This document shows, in pieces, positions 7,378-16,476 of a stretch of 21,029 nucleotides of DNA. The DNA is from Chondrus crispus. Its lineage: Eukaryota; Rhodophyta; Florideophyceae; Gigartinales; Gigartinaceae. The stretch spans positions 5,935 to 26,963 of the forward strand of contig NW_005179374.1 in the NCBI RefSeq assembly GCF_000350225.1, read 5' to 3'. Under the pieces are notes generated by a model that worked only from the letters and a program-made list of their open reading frames with translations, was not told where the DNA came from and made no database searches. Position numbers and translations under genes: made by a program. Numbering within the stretch: position 1 is the first letter of the stretch; each line of letters starts with the position of its first letter.

Positions 7378-8292
7378 ATGGGTAACGCTCTTTCACGCCT
7401 CATTTCCTCGCTTTTCGGGGAGAAGGAGGTCAGGATCCTCATTCTCGGACTCGACAATGGTATGCGCAAACCTCCCGTGCGATTGAGAGCACTTCGCACG
7501 TTTCTTCCTGACGCGCATTTCCCGAGCTGAAGAATAACAATGCTAACCACAGCTTCCCTTTTCTTCGGTATTGCCATGGACACAATGTTTTTTTTTGTTT
7601 TTGCGACCACGCGCAGCGGGCAAGACGTCCATTCTGTACCGATTGAAGGAAGGCACTTTTCATTCTACTGTACCGAGTATGTCATTTTCGCTTGTTGTCC
7701 AACTACAAGACCGTCTGAGCAGTTTGAAACTTATCTAACCAAACTTTTCCATCCTGATGCGGTCTCACCCACTTTTTCCGGAATCACAGCGATTGGTTTC
7801 AATGCTGAACAAATAGGTACGCATCCCTCGTCAACTGAAACCATGCCCTCATCACCACACACACCTTGCCGTCTTCTAACCATTCTTTCCGTGTTTATTC
7901 GCCCACGTCCTGCAGAGGTTGGCAAGCTAAAAGCACAAGTATGGGACCTGGGTGGCCAAGAAAGCATTCGGCCGTACTGGCGCTCATACTACCAGGAGCA
8001 AGAAGCTGTCATTTTTGTCGTGGACAGCTGCGACGCCAACCGGATGCAAATTGCGAAGCGTGAGCTCATGAATATTATCGAAGAGGAGGAGCTCAAGAAT
8101 GCCGTTGTCTGCGTTTTTGCTAACAAACAAGACATGCCGGAAGCGCTTTCTGCTGCGGAGATTGCCGAAGCGCTGGGCTTGTCTTCTATTGTCGATAAGA
8201 AATGGACCATTATTGCAACCAGCGCGCTTCGGGGAGATGGATTGAAAGAGGGATTCGAGTGGATCTCCGACTCAATCAAGACGAAGGCATAG
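7378..8292 (+). CDS. ARL1: ARL1 small GTPase, four exons
   Basis: Encodes ARL1, an ARF-like GTPase of the trans-Golgi network that recruits GRIP-domain golgins. Exons are 7378-7459, 7617-7676, 7790-7816 and 7916-8292, giving 181 aa, exactly the usual ARL1 length. The spliced product shows Gly2 for N-myristoylation (MGNALSRL), P-loop GLDNAGKT (24-31), switch I threonine T48 in PTIGFN, the ARL1-type switch II WDLGGQESIRPYWRSYY (Q71), VVDSCD, EEEELKNA, the base-recognition motif NKQD (about 126-129), and a TSAL motif near the C-terminus. All three introns fall where they restore the conserved sequence: within codon 28 of the P-loop, within the PT of switch I, and before EVGKL. The ATG has G at -3 and +4. 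Only the longest exon is visible as a simple open frame, and that frame starts inside intron 1. Confidence 0.95.
7460..7616 (+). other. ARL1 intron 1 (157 bp)
   Basis: Donor GTATGC, acceptor GCGCAG; a CTAAC branch-like motif is at 7543-7547. A second acceptor-like CCACAG ends at 7552, closer to that motif, but using it would shift the frame and destroy the P-loop. Confidence 0.88.
7677..7789 (+). other. ARL1 intron 2 (113 bp)
   Basis: Donor GTATGT, acceptor ATCACAG, with a CTAAC branch-like motif at 7735-7739. Splicing joins CCG-A to CG-ATT, restoring PTIGFN. Confidence 0.9.
7817..7915 (+). other. ARL1 intron 3 (99 bp)
   Basis: Donor GTACGC, acceptor CCTGCAG, with a CTAAC branch-like motif at 7876-7880, 35 nt before the acceptor. 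Confidence 0.9.
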
Positions 8293-8838
8293 ATTTACCG
8301 AGCCGTTCAGGAAAGACATCTTTGGGAACGAGTTGTAGTTCGTTGATGGTAAGGCCCATCTGGGAGATGTAAAGAATATATTGCAGGGGCCATGCCCGCT
8401 TTCCCGTAACCGGAACCTGTATGATTGAAGATTAGAACTACTAAGAGCGCGGACCTCTTTGCCGTCTTCGCTACTACGAGACGAGCCCGCCCGCACTCCA
8501 CCTGGCTGCCACACGCCCGTACTTTAGTAGTAAGCTTCGCTTCGAGCCTGTAGTTGCCACTGGGGCTCTCGATTCGGTAAATAGACACTGTCGGCGTATT
8601 GAAACATTGTTCCATGAAAAACTGTAGATGCGCGAATATCTGTCTTGTGAAGAACTGTGGTTCCGTTCCGCTTTATGTTACCCTGCCCCGCTACCGCACT
8701 GCTACAAATATAGTACAATTACCATATCAACCTATGCTTGACATGAAAGACATTGTTACATCACCCTGAACCCAATCCCCGTCCATGCAACACAAAAATA
8801 CGCAAAATCATTATCCCCATCCTACTCGTACACAGTTA
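8293..8838. other. Convergent 3' intergenic region, ARL1 / PPR gene
   Basis: These 546 bp lie between two convergent stop codons and probably hold both 3' untranslated regions. Open frames on the minus strand (about 8272-8718) show no domain or compositional support. I see no RNA gene or repeat. Confidence 0.4.
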
Positions 8839-11181
8839 TTAACTCATGTAGGGAATGGTAGCTGCTCCCGAGTGAACAAGTGCGAGCCGAGTACGTTCAT
8901 CCAGACGAGCTTGTGCGGCCGGGCAGAGTGACAAGAACACACGAGCGGCGCGAGCGCGGTCTCCATTGTTAAGGCATGCCATGGCGAGATTGCCCCCTAA
9001 TGACTCCCAAGGTTCAATGTTTTTAGACTGCATTTCCTCAAAGAGACATACGGCATCAGAAATGCGGCCTCCACGAAGGCATGAGTCAACAATCGCGGAA
9101 TAAGTCACCGCGTCAGGTTCAACGCGTTCCGTCTGCATCATCTGAAACAACTCCATGGCGCGCTCAGCATCCCGGCTTTTGGCGCATGCACATGCAAAGG
9201 AGTTGTAAGTGACGCGGGTCGGTCTTAGACCCAACGACTTCATTTCTTGCAGCAAGCCCCAGGCCCTTGATAGCTCACCCTTCTTCCCGACGGCATCAAT
9301 CAGAGTGTTGTAGGTGACTTCGTCAGGACGCACACCTTGCGCAATCATTTCTCGAAGGACGGTGAATGCTCGGTTAATGTCACCGCACCTTCCACAGACA
9401 GCAATAAGTGTGTTAAGAGTATAGACATCTGGGCTAATCTTCTCTGATGTCATCCGATTGGCGAGCTGGTATGCTAAATCTAAGTTTTTCGCTCTCCCGC
9501 AAGCGTCAATAAGGGCGTTGTACGTTACAGCACATGGCTTCACACCGGACGCAGCCATACGTCTAAAGACCTCGAAAGCCTGATCGATGCGCTCTGACTT
9601 GCCGCAGGCATCAATGAGAGAGTTGTAGGTATGGCGATCCGGCGTCAAATTGTAGGACTTTGTCATCTCTTCGAGAGCCTCAAAAGCCCGACCGAGATCC
9701 CTAGCCCTCCCGCATGCAGAAATGAGGGCATTGAACGTGACCTTGTCAGGTTTCAATCCTGACTGCAAAATCTCTTTGTACACATCAAAGGCACGATGCA
9801 CGAGCTTGACGCGACCGCAGGCGTCGATCAGCGCGTTGTATGCAAAAATGTCAGGACGAATATTGGATCGCTTCATGAGGTCCAGGACCTCAAAGGCGCG
9901 CTGAGGTTGTCGGGCCTTAGAACAAGCGTCGATGAGAGAAGCGCAGCACACGCTGTTGGGCTCGATGTTGTTTTGTTGAAGTTTGCGGAAGACCTGGAAG
10001 GCCCCCTCCACGTCACGAGCTTTGGCGCACGAATCAATGAGAGTGCCATAAGTGACGACATCGGGGGTTCGGCCATTCATCTCCATTTCATCGTGCAACT
10101 GGAAGGCCTTAGGCCCCTTCCCACGCTTCACATAAACTTTCATAAGGGCGTTGTAGGCGACGACGTTCGGCACAACGCCGTCGTCCATCATGGATCGAAA
10201 AGCCATCTCCGCTTTTGACAGCTTTCCGGCTCTGCCAAAAGCTTCGATGAGGGCTGAGTAAGTGAAGGCGTTGGGCCTAACCTCTTCCAGTCTCATTCTC
10301 CGAAAACATCTCTCGGCCTCATCAATCCTTCCTGCCTTTCCGTTCGCAGAAATCATAATGGAATGACTGGCGACATCATGAGCAAGCCCGCTATTCGCAA
10401 ACTGACAAAACAATCTTTCGGCTTCGTCGACCCTATTTGACTTTGCAAGGGCAGCAAGAAGGGCATTATAATGCCTGGTGCCAAACACACGCGTAGTGGC
10501 ATGACCGAGCAAAATGTCGCGGGCCTTGTCCAACTTTCTCCTGCGAATGCAATTCTCCAGCTGACGCACAACGTCGACCTGATCCTGCGGCGTAAGCTTA
10601 CCAACCGAACCCGAGATACTCGCCGGCACAACATCCGGCACGCGTGTGTTCGCTAGCACGGACGCCGGCGAAAACTTGTGCGGGGACGGGACGGCGGCGG
10701 GGACGGGCGCGGCGATAGCGACGGCAGCCGCCGCGACCTGTTGAGCCCTAAGCTCGGACGGGCGGGCGGCGACGGCGGCGCCTGCCCTGCGGCCGCGCCT
10801 CGTCGGCCTGCGCGTCGGAGCGGGCTGCGAGGGTTGCTTCCTGCGCGCGGGCGTGGCGAGCGGCCCGGGGGCGGGCGCGGTGCCATCGGGGGCAGGCGGG
10901 GTCCCCTGTNNNNNNNNNNNNNNNNNNNNNNNNNNNNNNNNNNNCGGCGCGTGCGGGTGCGGCGGGGCCTTCCCACGCCCGGGCCGGAGCCCCAGTATGG
11001 AGGCCGTCGAGGCCTGGGTAACGGGGGCGGCGCCCCAAGCGGCGGCCGCCGCGAGCGCGTTGCGGTCGAGCGCGCGCGCGGCCGTGGCGATCTGGCGCGC
11101 GGCAAGCGGCGGCTGGCTGGCCGCGAGGTGCGGGGCGTTGCGCACGAGCGCCGGAGGGGGAAGGAACGCGGAAGGCGACAT
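8839..11181 (-). CDS. P-class pentatricopeptide repeat protein, probably organellar
   Basis: Encodes about 780 aa of an RNA-binding PPR protein; P-class members typically stabilise, process or activate translation of organellar transcripts. Fourteen consecutive motifs run from about residue 235 to 725, all 35 residues long except motif 8 (36), many with the core VTYNALIDACGRA...AFEVFEEM...GVKPD; a degenerate one may precede (200-234) and a partial one follows. There is no E, DYW, SMR or other C-terminal domain, so an editing role is unlikely. The first 190 residues are Ala/Pro/Arg-rich with few acidic residues, consistent with a plastid or mitochondrial transit peptide plus linker. That part contains a 35-N gap (10910-10944), so its length and frame are provisional. 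The ATG at 11181 has A at -3. The LIDACG-rich repeat style recalls MRL1, the rbcL mRNA stabiliser of green algae and plants, but orthology cannot be decided here. Confidence 0.9.
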   Translation of the reverse strand: MSPSAFLPPPALVRNAPHLAASQPPLAARQIATAARALDRNALAAAAAWGAAPVTQASTASILGLRPGRGKAPPHPHAPXXXXXXXXXXXXQGTPPAPDGTAPAPGPLATPARRKQPSQPAPTRRPTRRGRRAGAAVAARPSELRAQQVAAAAVAIAAPVPAAVPSPHKFSPASVLANTRVPDVVPASISGSVGKLTPQDQVDVVRQLENCIRRRKLDKARDILLGHATTRVFGTRHYNALLAALAKSNRVDEAERLFCQFANSGLAHDVASHSIMISANGKAGRIDEAERCFRRMRLEEVRPNAFTYSALIEAFGRAGKLSKAEMAFRSMMDDGVVPNVVAYNALMKVYVKRGKGPKAFQLHDEMEMNGRTPDVVTYGTLIDSCAKARDVEGAFQVFRKLQQNNIEPNSVCCASLIDACSKARQPQRAFEVLDLMKRSNIRPDIFAYNALIDACGRVKLVHRAFDVYKEILQSGLKPDKVTFNALISACGRARDLGRAFEALEEMTKSYNLTPDRHTYNSLIDACGKSERIDQAFEVFRRMAASGVKPCAVTYNALIDACGRAKNLDLAYQLANRMTSEKISPDVYTLNTLIAVCGRCGDINRAFTVLREMIAQGVRPDEVTYNTLIDAVGKKGELSRAWGLLQEMKSLGLRPTRVTYNSFACACAKSRDAERAMELFQMMQTERVEPDAVTYSAIVDSCLRGGRISDAVCLFEEMQSKNIEPWESLGGNLAMACLNNGDRARAARVFLSLCPAAQARLDERTRLALVHSGAATIPYMS
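10910..10944. other. Assembly gap (35 N)
   Basis: A run of 35 undetermined bases in the GC-rich 5' part of the PPR gene. The length is not a multiple of three by itself, and the continuity of the frame across it depends on the gap size being right. Confidence 0.99.
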
Positions 11182-11803
11182 GGTGCGAGGGGGATGGGAA
11201 AGGGTTGAGGTGGTTGGGAGGGGAGCGGGGGGGTTTAGTAGGCGTCGTCGGCTGAGGGGTCGGGTCGGTATTCATATTCCACCGGAAGGGATTTGTAGGG
11301 GCACAATGGCCGCGGGCGCGGACATCTGTGGATAGTGAGGCGGCCAATGGGAGCGCGGGCTCGCACGACTTCCGCCGCCTCCAGATGTGCCGCCGACCTG
11401 ATCCGCCGCTCTTACAGCAACTGACAAATAATCCCCTCGCGAACCATGTGGACACCACGTGGACACGTATGCCAACGCCTCGCTGGCACACCTGTTCGCG
11501 TTGGAACCCATGTACACGCGGACACTGGACCGGACGCACGCGCTGGAAACGTGTCGACGCAAGACAGGAGTCGCCCACTGAGTCTATGCACTTGCACTAC
11601 ACATATGCAGCGCTCCTGCCTCGGGGCGCTGCCAAAAAGAGTTTACTGAACAAGTCCTGCATACAACATAAACGCTTCTCCTCACCTCTCACTCACCCAC
11701 TCTATTCCATCCACTCTAACTTCTCCTCCACCTACGGTGCGCTCGAGACTCCCCCCCCCCAACCTCGATACCGCATGTCCATCTACTCACCTTCTCCATC
11801 CTC
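11182..11803 (-). promoter_or_regulatory. Intergenic region upstream of the PPR gene
   Basis: These 622 bp separate the PPR start from the stop of the next minus-strand gene. Near 11445-11475 is a cluster of GTGGACAC-type direct repeats centred on a perfect palindrome CCACGTGG (11455-11462), which contains a G-box/E-box CACGTG. A run of 10 C is at 11751-11760, and 11680-11760 is C/T-rich on the plus strand. Open frames here are not convincing as genes. Confidence 0.35.
11455..11462. promoter_or_regulatory. G-box-like palindrome CCACGTGG
   Basis: A perfect 8-bp palindrome containing CACGTG, the usual site for bHLH and bZIP factors, about 275 bp upstream of the PPR start and flanked by GTGGACAC direct repeats. 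The function is inferred only. Confidence 0.25.
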
Positions 11804-13153
11804 TCACGCCCGCCTTGGCCGCAGTGCCCTCAGTGCGCTAGCCACCCTTCGCCTCCGTTCGCTGAACCGCCCCGTACGTCTCTCAACGTACGGCGACTGA
11901 AGTTCATCCTCCTCCTTCTCCGTCGTCGACCTCCCTCGCTTGCTCCTCCTAGGGGTCACCATGTGTTCTTCCTCTTCCTGCTGCTGCTGCTGCTCCTCCT
12001 CTGCGGCTTTCTCCTCCGCCTTCTTTTTCTTTCTCATCTGCCGCTGAGCCTTCACGGCTGCCTTTCTCTTGGTCCCCTGGATATGCCTATCCGCCCTAGA
12101 TAGACGCGCAGACTTCCGCCGTCTCACCCGTTGCTCACGCCCCTCTTCTACCACATCTGCTTCTGCTTCCGAGTCCCCAATGCTACTCATCTCATTTTCG
12201 TTCTCACTCCCACTGTCTTCACTCTCAATCTTAAAATCTCTGTCAACACCCGCAGCCTCGAACGACGACACTGACATAATATCCTCCAATCCATTCACCG
12301 CATCATCCTCACGCGTCTCGACAGCCTTAGCCTTCGCCTTCCGCCCTCGCCGAGCCCCCTTTTTCCACATTCCCGCTTCTATCTCTTTGTCCATCTGCTG
12401 CACGTGCAGCATCCAGCTCCCATTCATGTCAGCTAAACCCATAAACTTCTCGATCCGAGTCACCGTCGCCTCCCTACTGTACCCCTCCTCTACCTGCTTC
12501 ACGCGCAGCTCAAACTCCTCTTCCTCGTTCTCCGCATAACTTTTGAGTTCTTCCCTCCACGTTTCCACTAGCTCCTTAAAGTTTACTGAGTGCTTGTCCT
12601 TCCCGCTATCCGCAGGCCCTCCTATCACGAAGAACGACTCGACACACTCCTTAAACACAGCCTTGCGCGTCTCAAAACTCGTCGACTTTCCGTTGGCCTC
12701 AGCGTTAAGATAGATCCACAAGTACGCCAGCCGGATCGAGATCAGCGCCGTATCAAACGTCAGCGAGCATTTCACCCACACCGCATCGTCCCCCATCGTC
12801 GGGCTGATCGAGTCCCACAGCGTCTCTAGCACAGCCGCCGTCTTTATCACGTCCCGATGGCTCGCTGTTCCCTCGCGTAAAAGCACGCAGCACCGCCGTA
12901 ACGCAGAGGCCGTCTCGCTAGCCACGATCCGCTTCCGCATGTTCACGCTGCCCTCGCTGTCGTCCAGGTGCATATACTTTTCCACTACGGCCGCCGTCCA
13001 AGTCTCCTTCTGCTCCTTCGTCCATTTTGAACTCAATTTGTCGGGAATTAAAAACTCCTCCAGACCTGCGTCACGTGAAATCCACGCCAGCACATTCTCG
13101 CGCAGAGTCATCAGCTCTCCAAACGGTAGTTCGGAAGGCACGCTTGACGGCAT
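11804..13153 (-). CDS. Unrecognised probable nuclear protein, 449 aa
   Basis: I do not recognise the family. The N-terminal half (about 10-260) is a mixed, globular-looking helical region with hydrophobic patches (for example FDTALISIRLAYLWIYL, 133-149) and a charged segment at 195-225 rich in Glu. From about 264 the protein turns into a low-complexity charged tail: a basic patch (KKGARRGRKAKAKA, 264-277), a Ser/Asp/Glu-rich acidic segment (about 308-340), several basic clusters (RVRRRKSAR, KRKAAVKAQRQMRKKKK), a five-Gln run inside Glu-rich sequence (388-392), PRRSKRGR (401-408), and a basic end. The many nuclear-localisation-like clusters and acidic tracts suggest a nuclear, perhaps chromatin-associated, protein; this is inference. 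The ATG at 13153 has A at -3. There is no evidence of introns. Neighbouring genes give no functional clue. Confidence 0.75.
   Translation of the reverse strand: MPSSVPSELPFGELMTLRENVLAWISRDAGLEEFLIPDKLSSKWTKEQKETWTAAVVEKYMHLDDSEGSVNMRKRIVASETASALRRCCVLLREGTASHRDVIKTAAVLETLWDSISPTMGDDAVWVKCSLTFDTALISIRLAYLWIYLNAEANGKSTSFETRKAVFKECVESFFVIGGPADSGKDKHSVNFKELVETWREELKSYAENEEEEFELRVKQVEEGYSREATVTRIEKFMGLADMNGSWMLHVQQMDKEIEAGMWKKGARRGRKAKAKAVETREDDAVNGLEDIMSVSSFEAAGVDRDFKIESEDSGSENENEMSSIGDSEAEADVVEEGREQRVRRRKSARLSRADRHIQGTKRKAAVKAQRQMRKKKKAEEKAAEEEQQQQQEEEEHMVTPRRSKRGRSTTEKEEDELQSPYVERRTGRFSERRRRVASALRALRPRRA
11978..11992 (+). repeat. (CTG)5 microsatellite, Gln run in the 449-aa protein
   Basis: Five CTG units on the plus strand read as CAG (Gln) codons on the minus strand, inside a Glu-rich stretch. 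This is a potentially length-variable site. Confidence 0.8.
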
Positions 13154-13266
13154 GATGGAATTTCGCTTTTTGAAATGGCGTTACTTCAGTTGGCCAAGTG
13201 CTTACCCGCTGTTCTCAACAGAGACAGAGAATGGGATGCAGTGGGACAGATCTTTCTGAGGCAAGG

Positions 13267-13294
13267 GCGAAGTCGGAAGCGCGAAGTCGAAAGC
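13267..13294. repeat. Tandem 14-bp duplication
   Basis: gcgaagtcggaagc (13267-13280) is followed directly by a copy with one mismatch (13281-13294), about 115-140 bp upstream of the 449-aa gene's start codon. It could be a duplicated regulatory element. Confidence 0.7.
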
Positions 13295-14734
13295 GCGCCA
13301 AGGCGGGAGGCGGCAACAACCCAAACGAATTTCTGTGGTTTCTGGCAGCACGAATTTTATTAAAAAAGAAGTAAAAAAAATGGCGTGGAGCCGCTCCCGT
13401 TATAATACAAATCCCCCGCCTTCCCCGACACGTAGATTCCGATTTCTGCTACTTTTCTGTATGCGGGCATGGGTGACTGTTTTTCTGTAATTTCAGAGTC
13501 TACAGTAAGATGGAAACTGAAATGAATGTGCACGCTCTAAGTGGATAATTGCTGTGGTCAGTGCAGCATGATGCTGGCGATGTGCGTAGTGTGATGGGGA
13601 AAGATATCAATAACTATGGGAAAGCAGGTGATTATTATCCGACGACAGTCGGGCTTAGCTTGTACGTGACGAGGAGTTTGGAGACGTAGTCCGAAGTGGA
13701 TTTGCCGTTGCACACACTCGAGTGCGCGGTGCTGATGCAATATTGCAGACTCTAAACTGGGTAACTACAGTACACGGTCCTTAATGAAGATGGTGATCTA
13801 TTTATTATGCTTGCAATGTATTTGCGTAGACACACGGAAACAGGGGAACGATGTCTGACAATGTGAACATGGCTGTCATCTGCGCAATGGGCGGATGAAT
13901 TGATCTGGGTTGGACGCAATTATTCAGTCTCTTGGAGAGCAATACTCAGAGGCGTTGAAGTTTTTTCGGACGGATCTCTTTTGCTTGGTTCATCTAACGA
14001 TTCCCAATCAAGTCCATAAAGTGTGTCTACACTGCGACTGAAGGGATCGCTAGTCTCACAATATTAAGGCCCGGTGAGCAACACAAAAAGAGGGACGGCT
14101 GTATATATCCCAAGAAGAAACTTCTCCAGCTCTGCCATGGCAGAAACCCACCGCAACTTGGCATTGCCACACATAACAATATTGATGTAAAGCGGCACGC
14201 AGGAGCTGATGTGGAGTAAACTGTCAAGACTACTGAACAACTGCGCATGACCTATCTCTTCCGTTGCTGATGGATCACCCCATTTTCGTCTCCAGGGGTC
14301 GAGCTGGTGCAACTCTAAAAGTCGAGCGGGCAGCTTACTCTGGGCACTGGCCGTATCTCTGCTTCTTCCCCCTACTTATCCCGGCAACAACAACCCAACC
14401 CAAGCGACACCTGTTCTCAGTCAGCTCGCAATATCTTACCTGCGGGACGAGGGAGACAGAGTACCCGGCGCTTCAAGATGCGGCCGAGGCGCAGGATAGG
14501 TAGTATGAAAGAAGGGGCCGGCGGGGGAGGAGAGAGAAAAGGGGGCATCAGGTGGATTCCTGGGACCTCGAGTACATTCTCGAAGAGAGGCTGGCATCTC
14601 ATCCACAGCGCATATGTCTTTACACAAAGTAGCGAAGCGTCTCTGCAACAAAGTTGCTGACATTTGCCTCGTGAATCGCATATATCGGGACTGCTTTCGA
14701 CCAAGCACGTTCTGTGTGAACATGATGGCGGACA

Positions 14735-14770
14735 GTACCCCTGGAAACGTATCTAAATTTTTAGGGGTAC
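14735..14770. repeat. Perfect 8-bp inverted repeat, 20-nt loop
   Basis: gtacccct (14735-14742) pairs with aggggtac (14763-14770) around an A/T-rich loop. It lies in the unassigned region, and no function is assigned. Confidence 0.6.
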
Positions 14771-15237
14771 AATTTCGAACTTCTGATCTGGCGATGGAGC
14801 CACTCTCCCATTACCGACGGGGAATGAACTCGTTCAGTTTTGTACCCGTTACTCTTTATCGCTTTCTTTCAGTCTCAATCGAATTTCTCACTACTATACT
14901 CCTACGACTTTCGAAACCCTGCTTATCTGAAGCACTGTTCCACATGCGATGAAATCAAAAACACACTTTTCACTTTCTTATTCGGCACAGGGTTGAACAA
15001 TCTAGAATGTCCTCCGTCCCTTGCGACTCAAAACACCTGCTAGAACTCTTTCATGAATGTCGCATGGAAAAAAAAATAAGCCTGTATCAATAGAAAACTA
15101 TAGGAGGCCCGATCAAAAACATTTTGACCGGAAGTATATATCTGCAGTTTAGATATGGCACATGACCAAGGAGCACAAAGCGGAGGGTCAAGCTACAAAC
15201 GGCCTACCTTCAAACCAGCTTCGTAGATCTGTCATCT

Positions 15238-15763
15238 TCATCGCCTGTTCCGGCGTTTTGAGAGAAAGAGCTTTCCAACCAGTTTCATCTTCGCCGGCTT
15301 CTCTTCCTTGTCGCCATCTCTTCTTGCCCGGGGCGATGACGAATCGCCCATATCCTCGGCGTCGCCACCCATTTTTGCTCGCGGCGTCTTCGAAAACGGC
15401 GTCTTGTCACCCTTTGTTGGCGAAACGATTGACTGTTGCAAAGACTGAAAAGACCGGGGAGACACCTCCTCTCTTTCGTCCTCTACATCCCCGCAAAGAA
15501 ATGAAGCCCGTTGCTTCATTTCACCGCGCTCACTATCTGGAAACTTCAGCGCCAAATTCCTTTGCTCCTTCTTTTGCATAGCTCGTTCTGAGAAGCAGTG
15601 AGTAGTGGATACTGCAAATCTTGGCGAAGTGTTGACAGTCGAAGCGCTCCCAAAGAGTTTGCTTCGAAGTAACCCTTTTTCAAAATCCTGAGCGACTCTT
15701 GTGCCTATGTTGCACCAAAGCCCGAGAAGCCGCTGTCCTTCTTGTGTGTGACGGAGAGCAGCC
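15238..15763 (-). CDS. Candidate exon of an unidentified protein (weak)
   Basis: A minus-strand frame ends with TAA-type termination at 15238 and is open up to about 15819. Its composition is coding-like: charged, with Ser/Thr-Pro sites (VSPRSF, IVSPTKGDKTPFSKTPR), an acidic patch and a basic C-terminus (LSKRRNRR). The opposite-strand frames look like its shadow. The first in-frame ATG is only at 15579, which would give 113 aa. Alternatively the exon begins at 15763 after a 49-bp intron (donor GTAAGT at 15812, acceptor ATTCAG ending at 15764) that joins in phase to an upstream open segment containing a hydrophobic stretch (GYLLGLAFLVSCC); no start codon was found for that segment. I do not recognise the product, and the intron would be shorter than the others here. 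Confidence 0.3.
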
Positions 15764-15767
15764 CTGA

Positions 15768-16476
15768 ATATCAAGCAGGCTCTTGCCCCCTTCCGAGATA
15801 AAAAATACTTACTTCCAACTCAACACATCAAAAGTGCAGCAGCTGACAAGGAAAGCAAGCCCTAAAAGGTATCCACAGAAAACAGGCTGCTCGCAGAGCC
15901 ATGGAAAGAACTTCTGCCCTAACTGTCCTCCTCGATGTAAAGCTTTTCAGGCTATCAACTCCGTCAGCGCCGTGTAAGTTGTCCACCTAATAGTTGTTCG
16001 TCTGAGGGGTATTCTAATCATGAACTTGGAAGTAGATTCTTACACTTTCCCTTTTCGGCCTGCTTCGACGAGTGTCGAATTTTCTTTGGAGCTATATATT
16101 CTGAGAGTTGTTTCAAGAGATGGTCATCAGGAAGAGTCAGATTTGATTTTGTGATATGTTAAACAGGCCCTACATCTAATTTTTACTTTTAAGGAGAAGC
16201 AATTTCGTGGCATTTAAAACAAACTCTTTCATCCTTGACTCACCCCACAAGGCGCAGGACGAGAACCAACCAGCACAAAACGTAATGCTCTTAGAAGACA
16301 GAATAATGAACCGCGAAGCGCTCCAGATCAAAAACATATACCAAGCACACAGGAGGTGTATTGGAGCTCTATCCGAGAACACAAGTGACCCGCATTACAT
16401 TCGGATCGCGTGCGTAAAAGGCAGCGTGGGAGGATCACAGTACGTAGTCAAAAACAGAGGGGACGAGACATTGTAG
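15768..16476 (+). CDS. Candidate two-exon frame of an unidentified protein (weak)
   Basis: A plus-strand frame open from 15768 reaches a strong donor (GTAAGT at 15974). An acceptor (CTAAT then a pyrimidine tract and TTTTAAG, ending at 16193) leads into a second open segment to a TAG at 16476, and the phases match across the junction. The second segment is charged and protein-like (for example LLEDRIMNREALQIKNIYQ and DPHYIRIACVKG). No ATG begins the first segment, so a further 5' exon would be needed. It overlaps, on the other strand, the sequence proposed as the upstream part of the minus candidate, so both cannot be fully right. No family is recognised. Confidence 0.2.
16064..16079. repeat. 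Short hairpin TTCGAC-gagt-GTCGAA
   Basis: A perfect 6-bp inverted repeat with a 4-nt loop, inside the putative intron of the weak plus-strand candidate. No function is assigned. Confidence 0.5.

Noticed and set aside
10653..11578. Long alternative open frames on both strands around the PPR N-terminus
   Set aside because: They arise from GC-rich sequence with few stop codons and from the N gap. Only the frame joined to the PPR repeats is supported.
14614..14952. 112-codon ATG-started plus frame in the unassigned region
   Set aside because: No recognisable features; composition not clearly coding; overlapped by other open frames of similar length.
15806..15818. ATACTTACTT resembling the 5' end of U1 snRNA
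   Set aside because: The rest of U1 (stem-loops, Sm site) is absent. It is more simply the reverse complement of a splice-donor-like GTAAGT.
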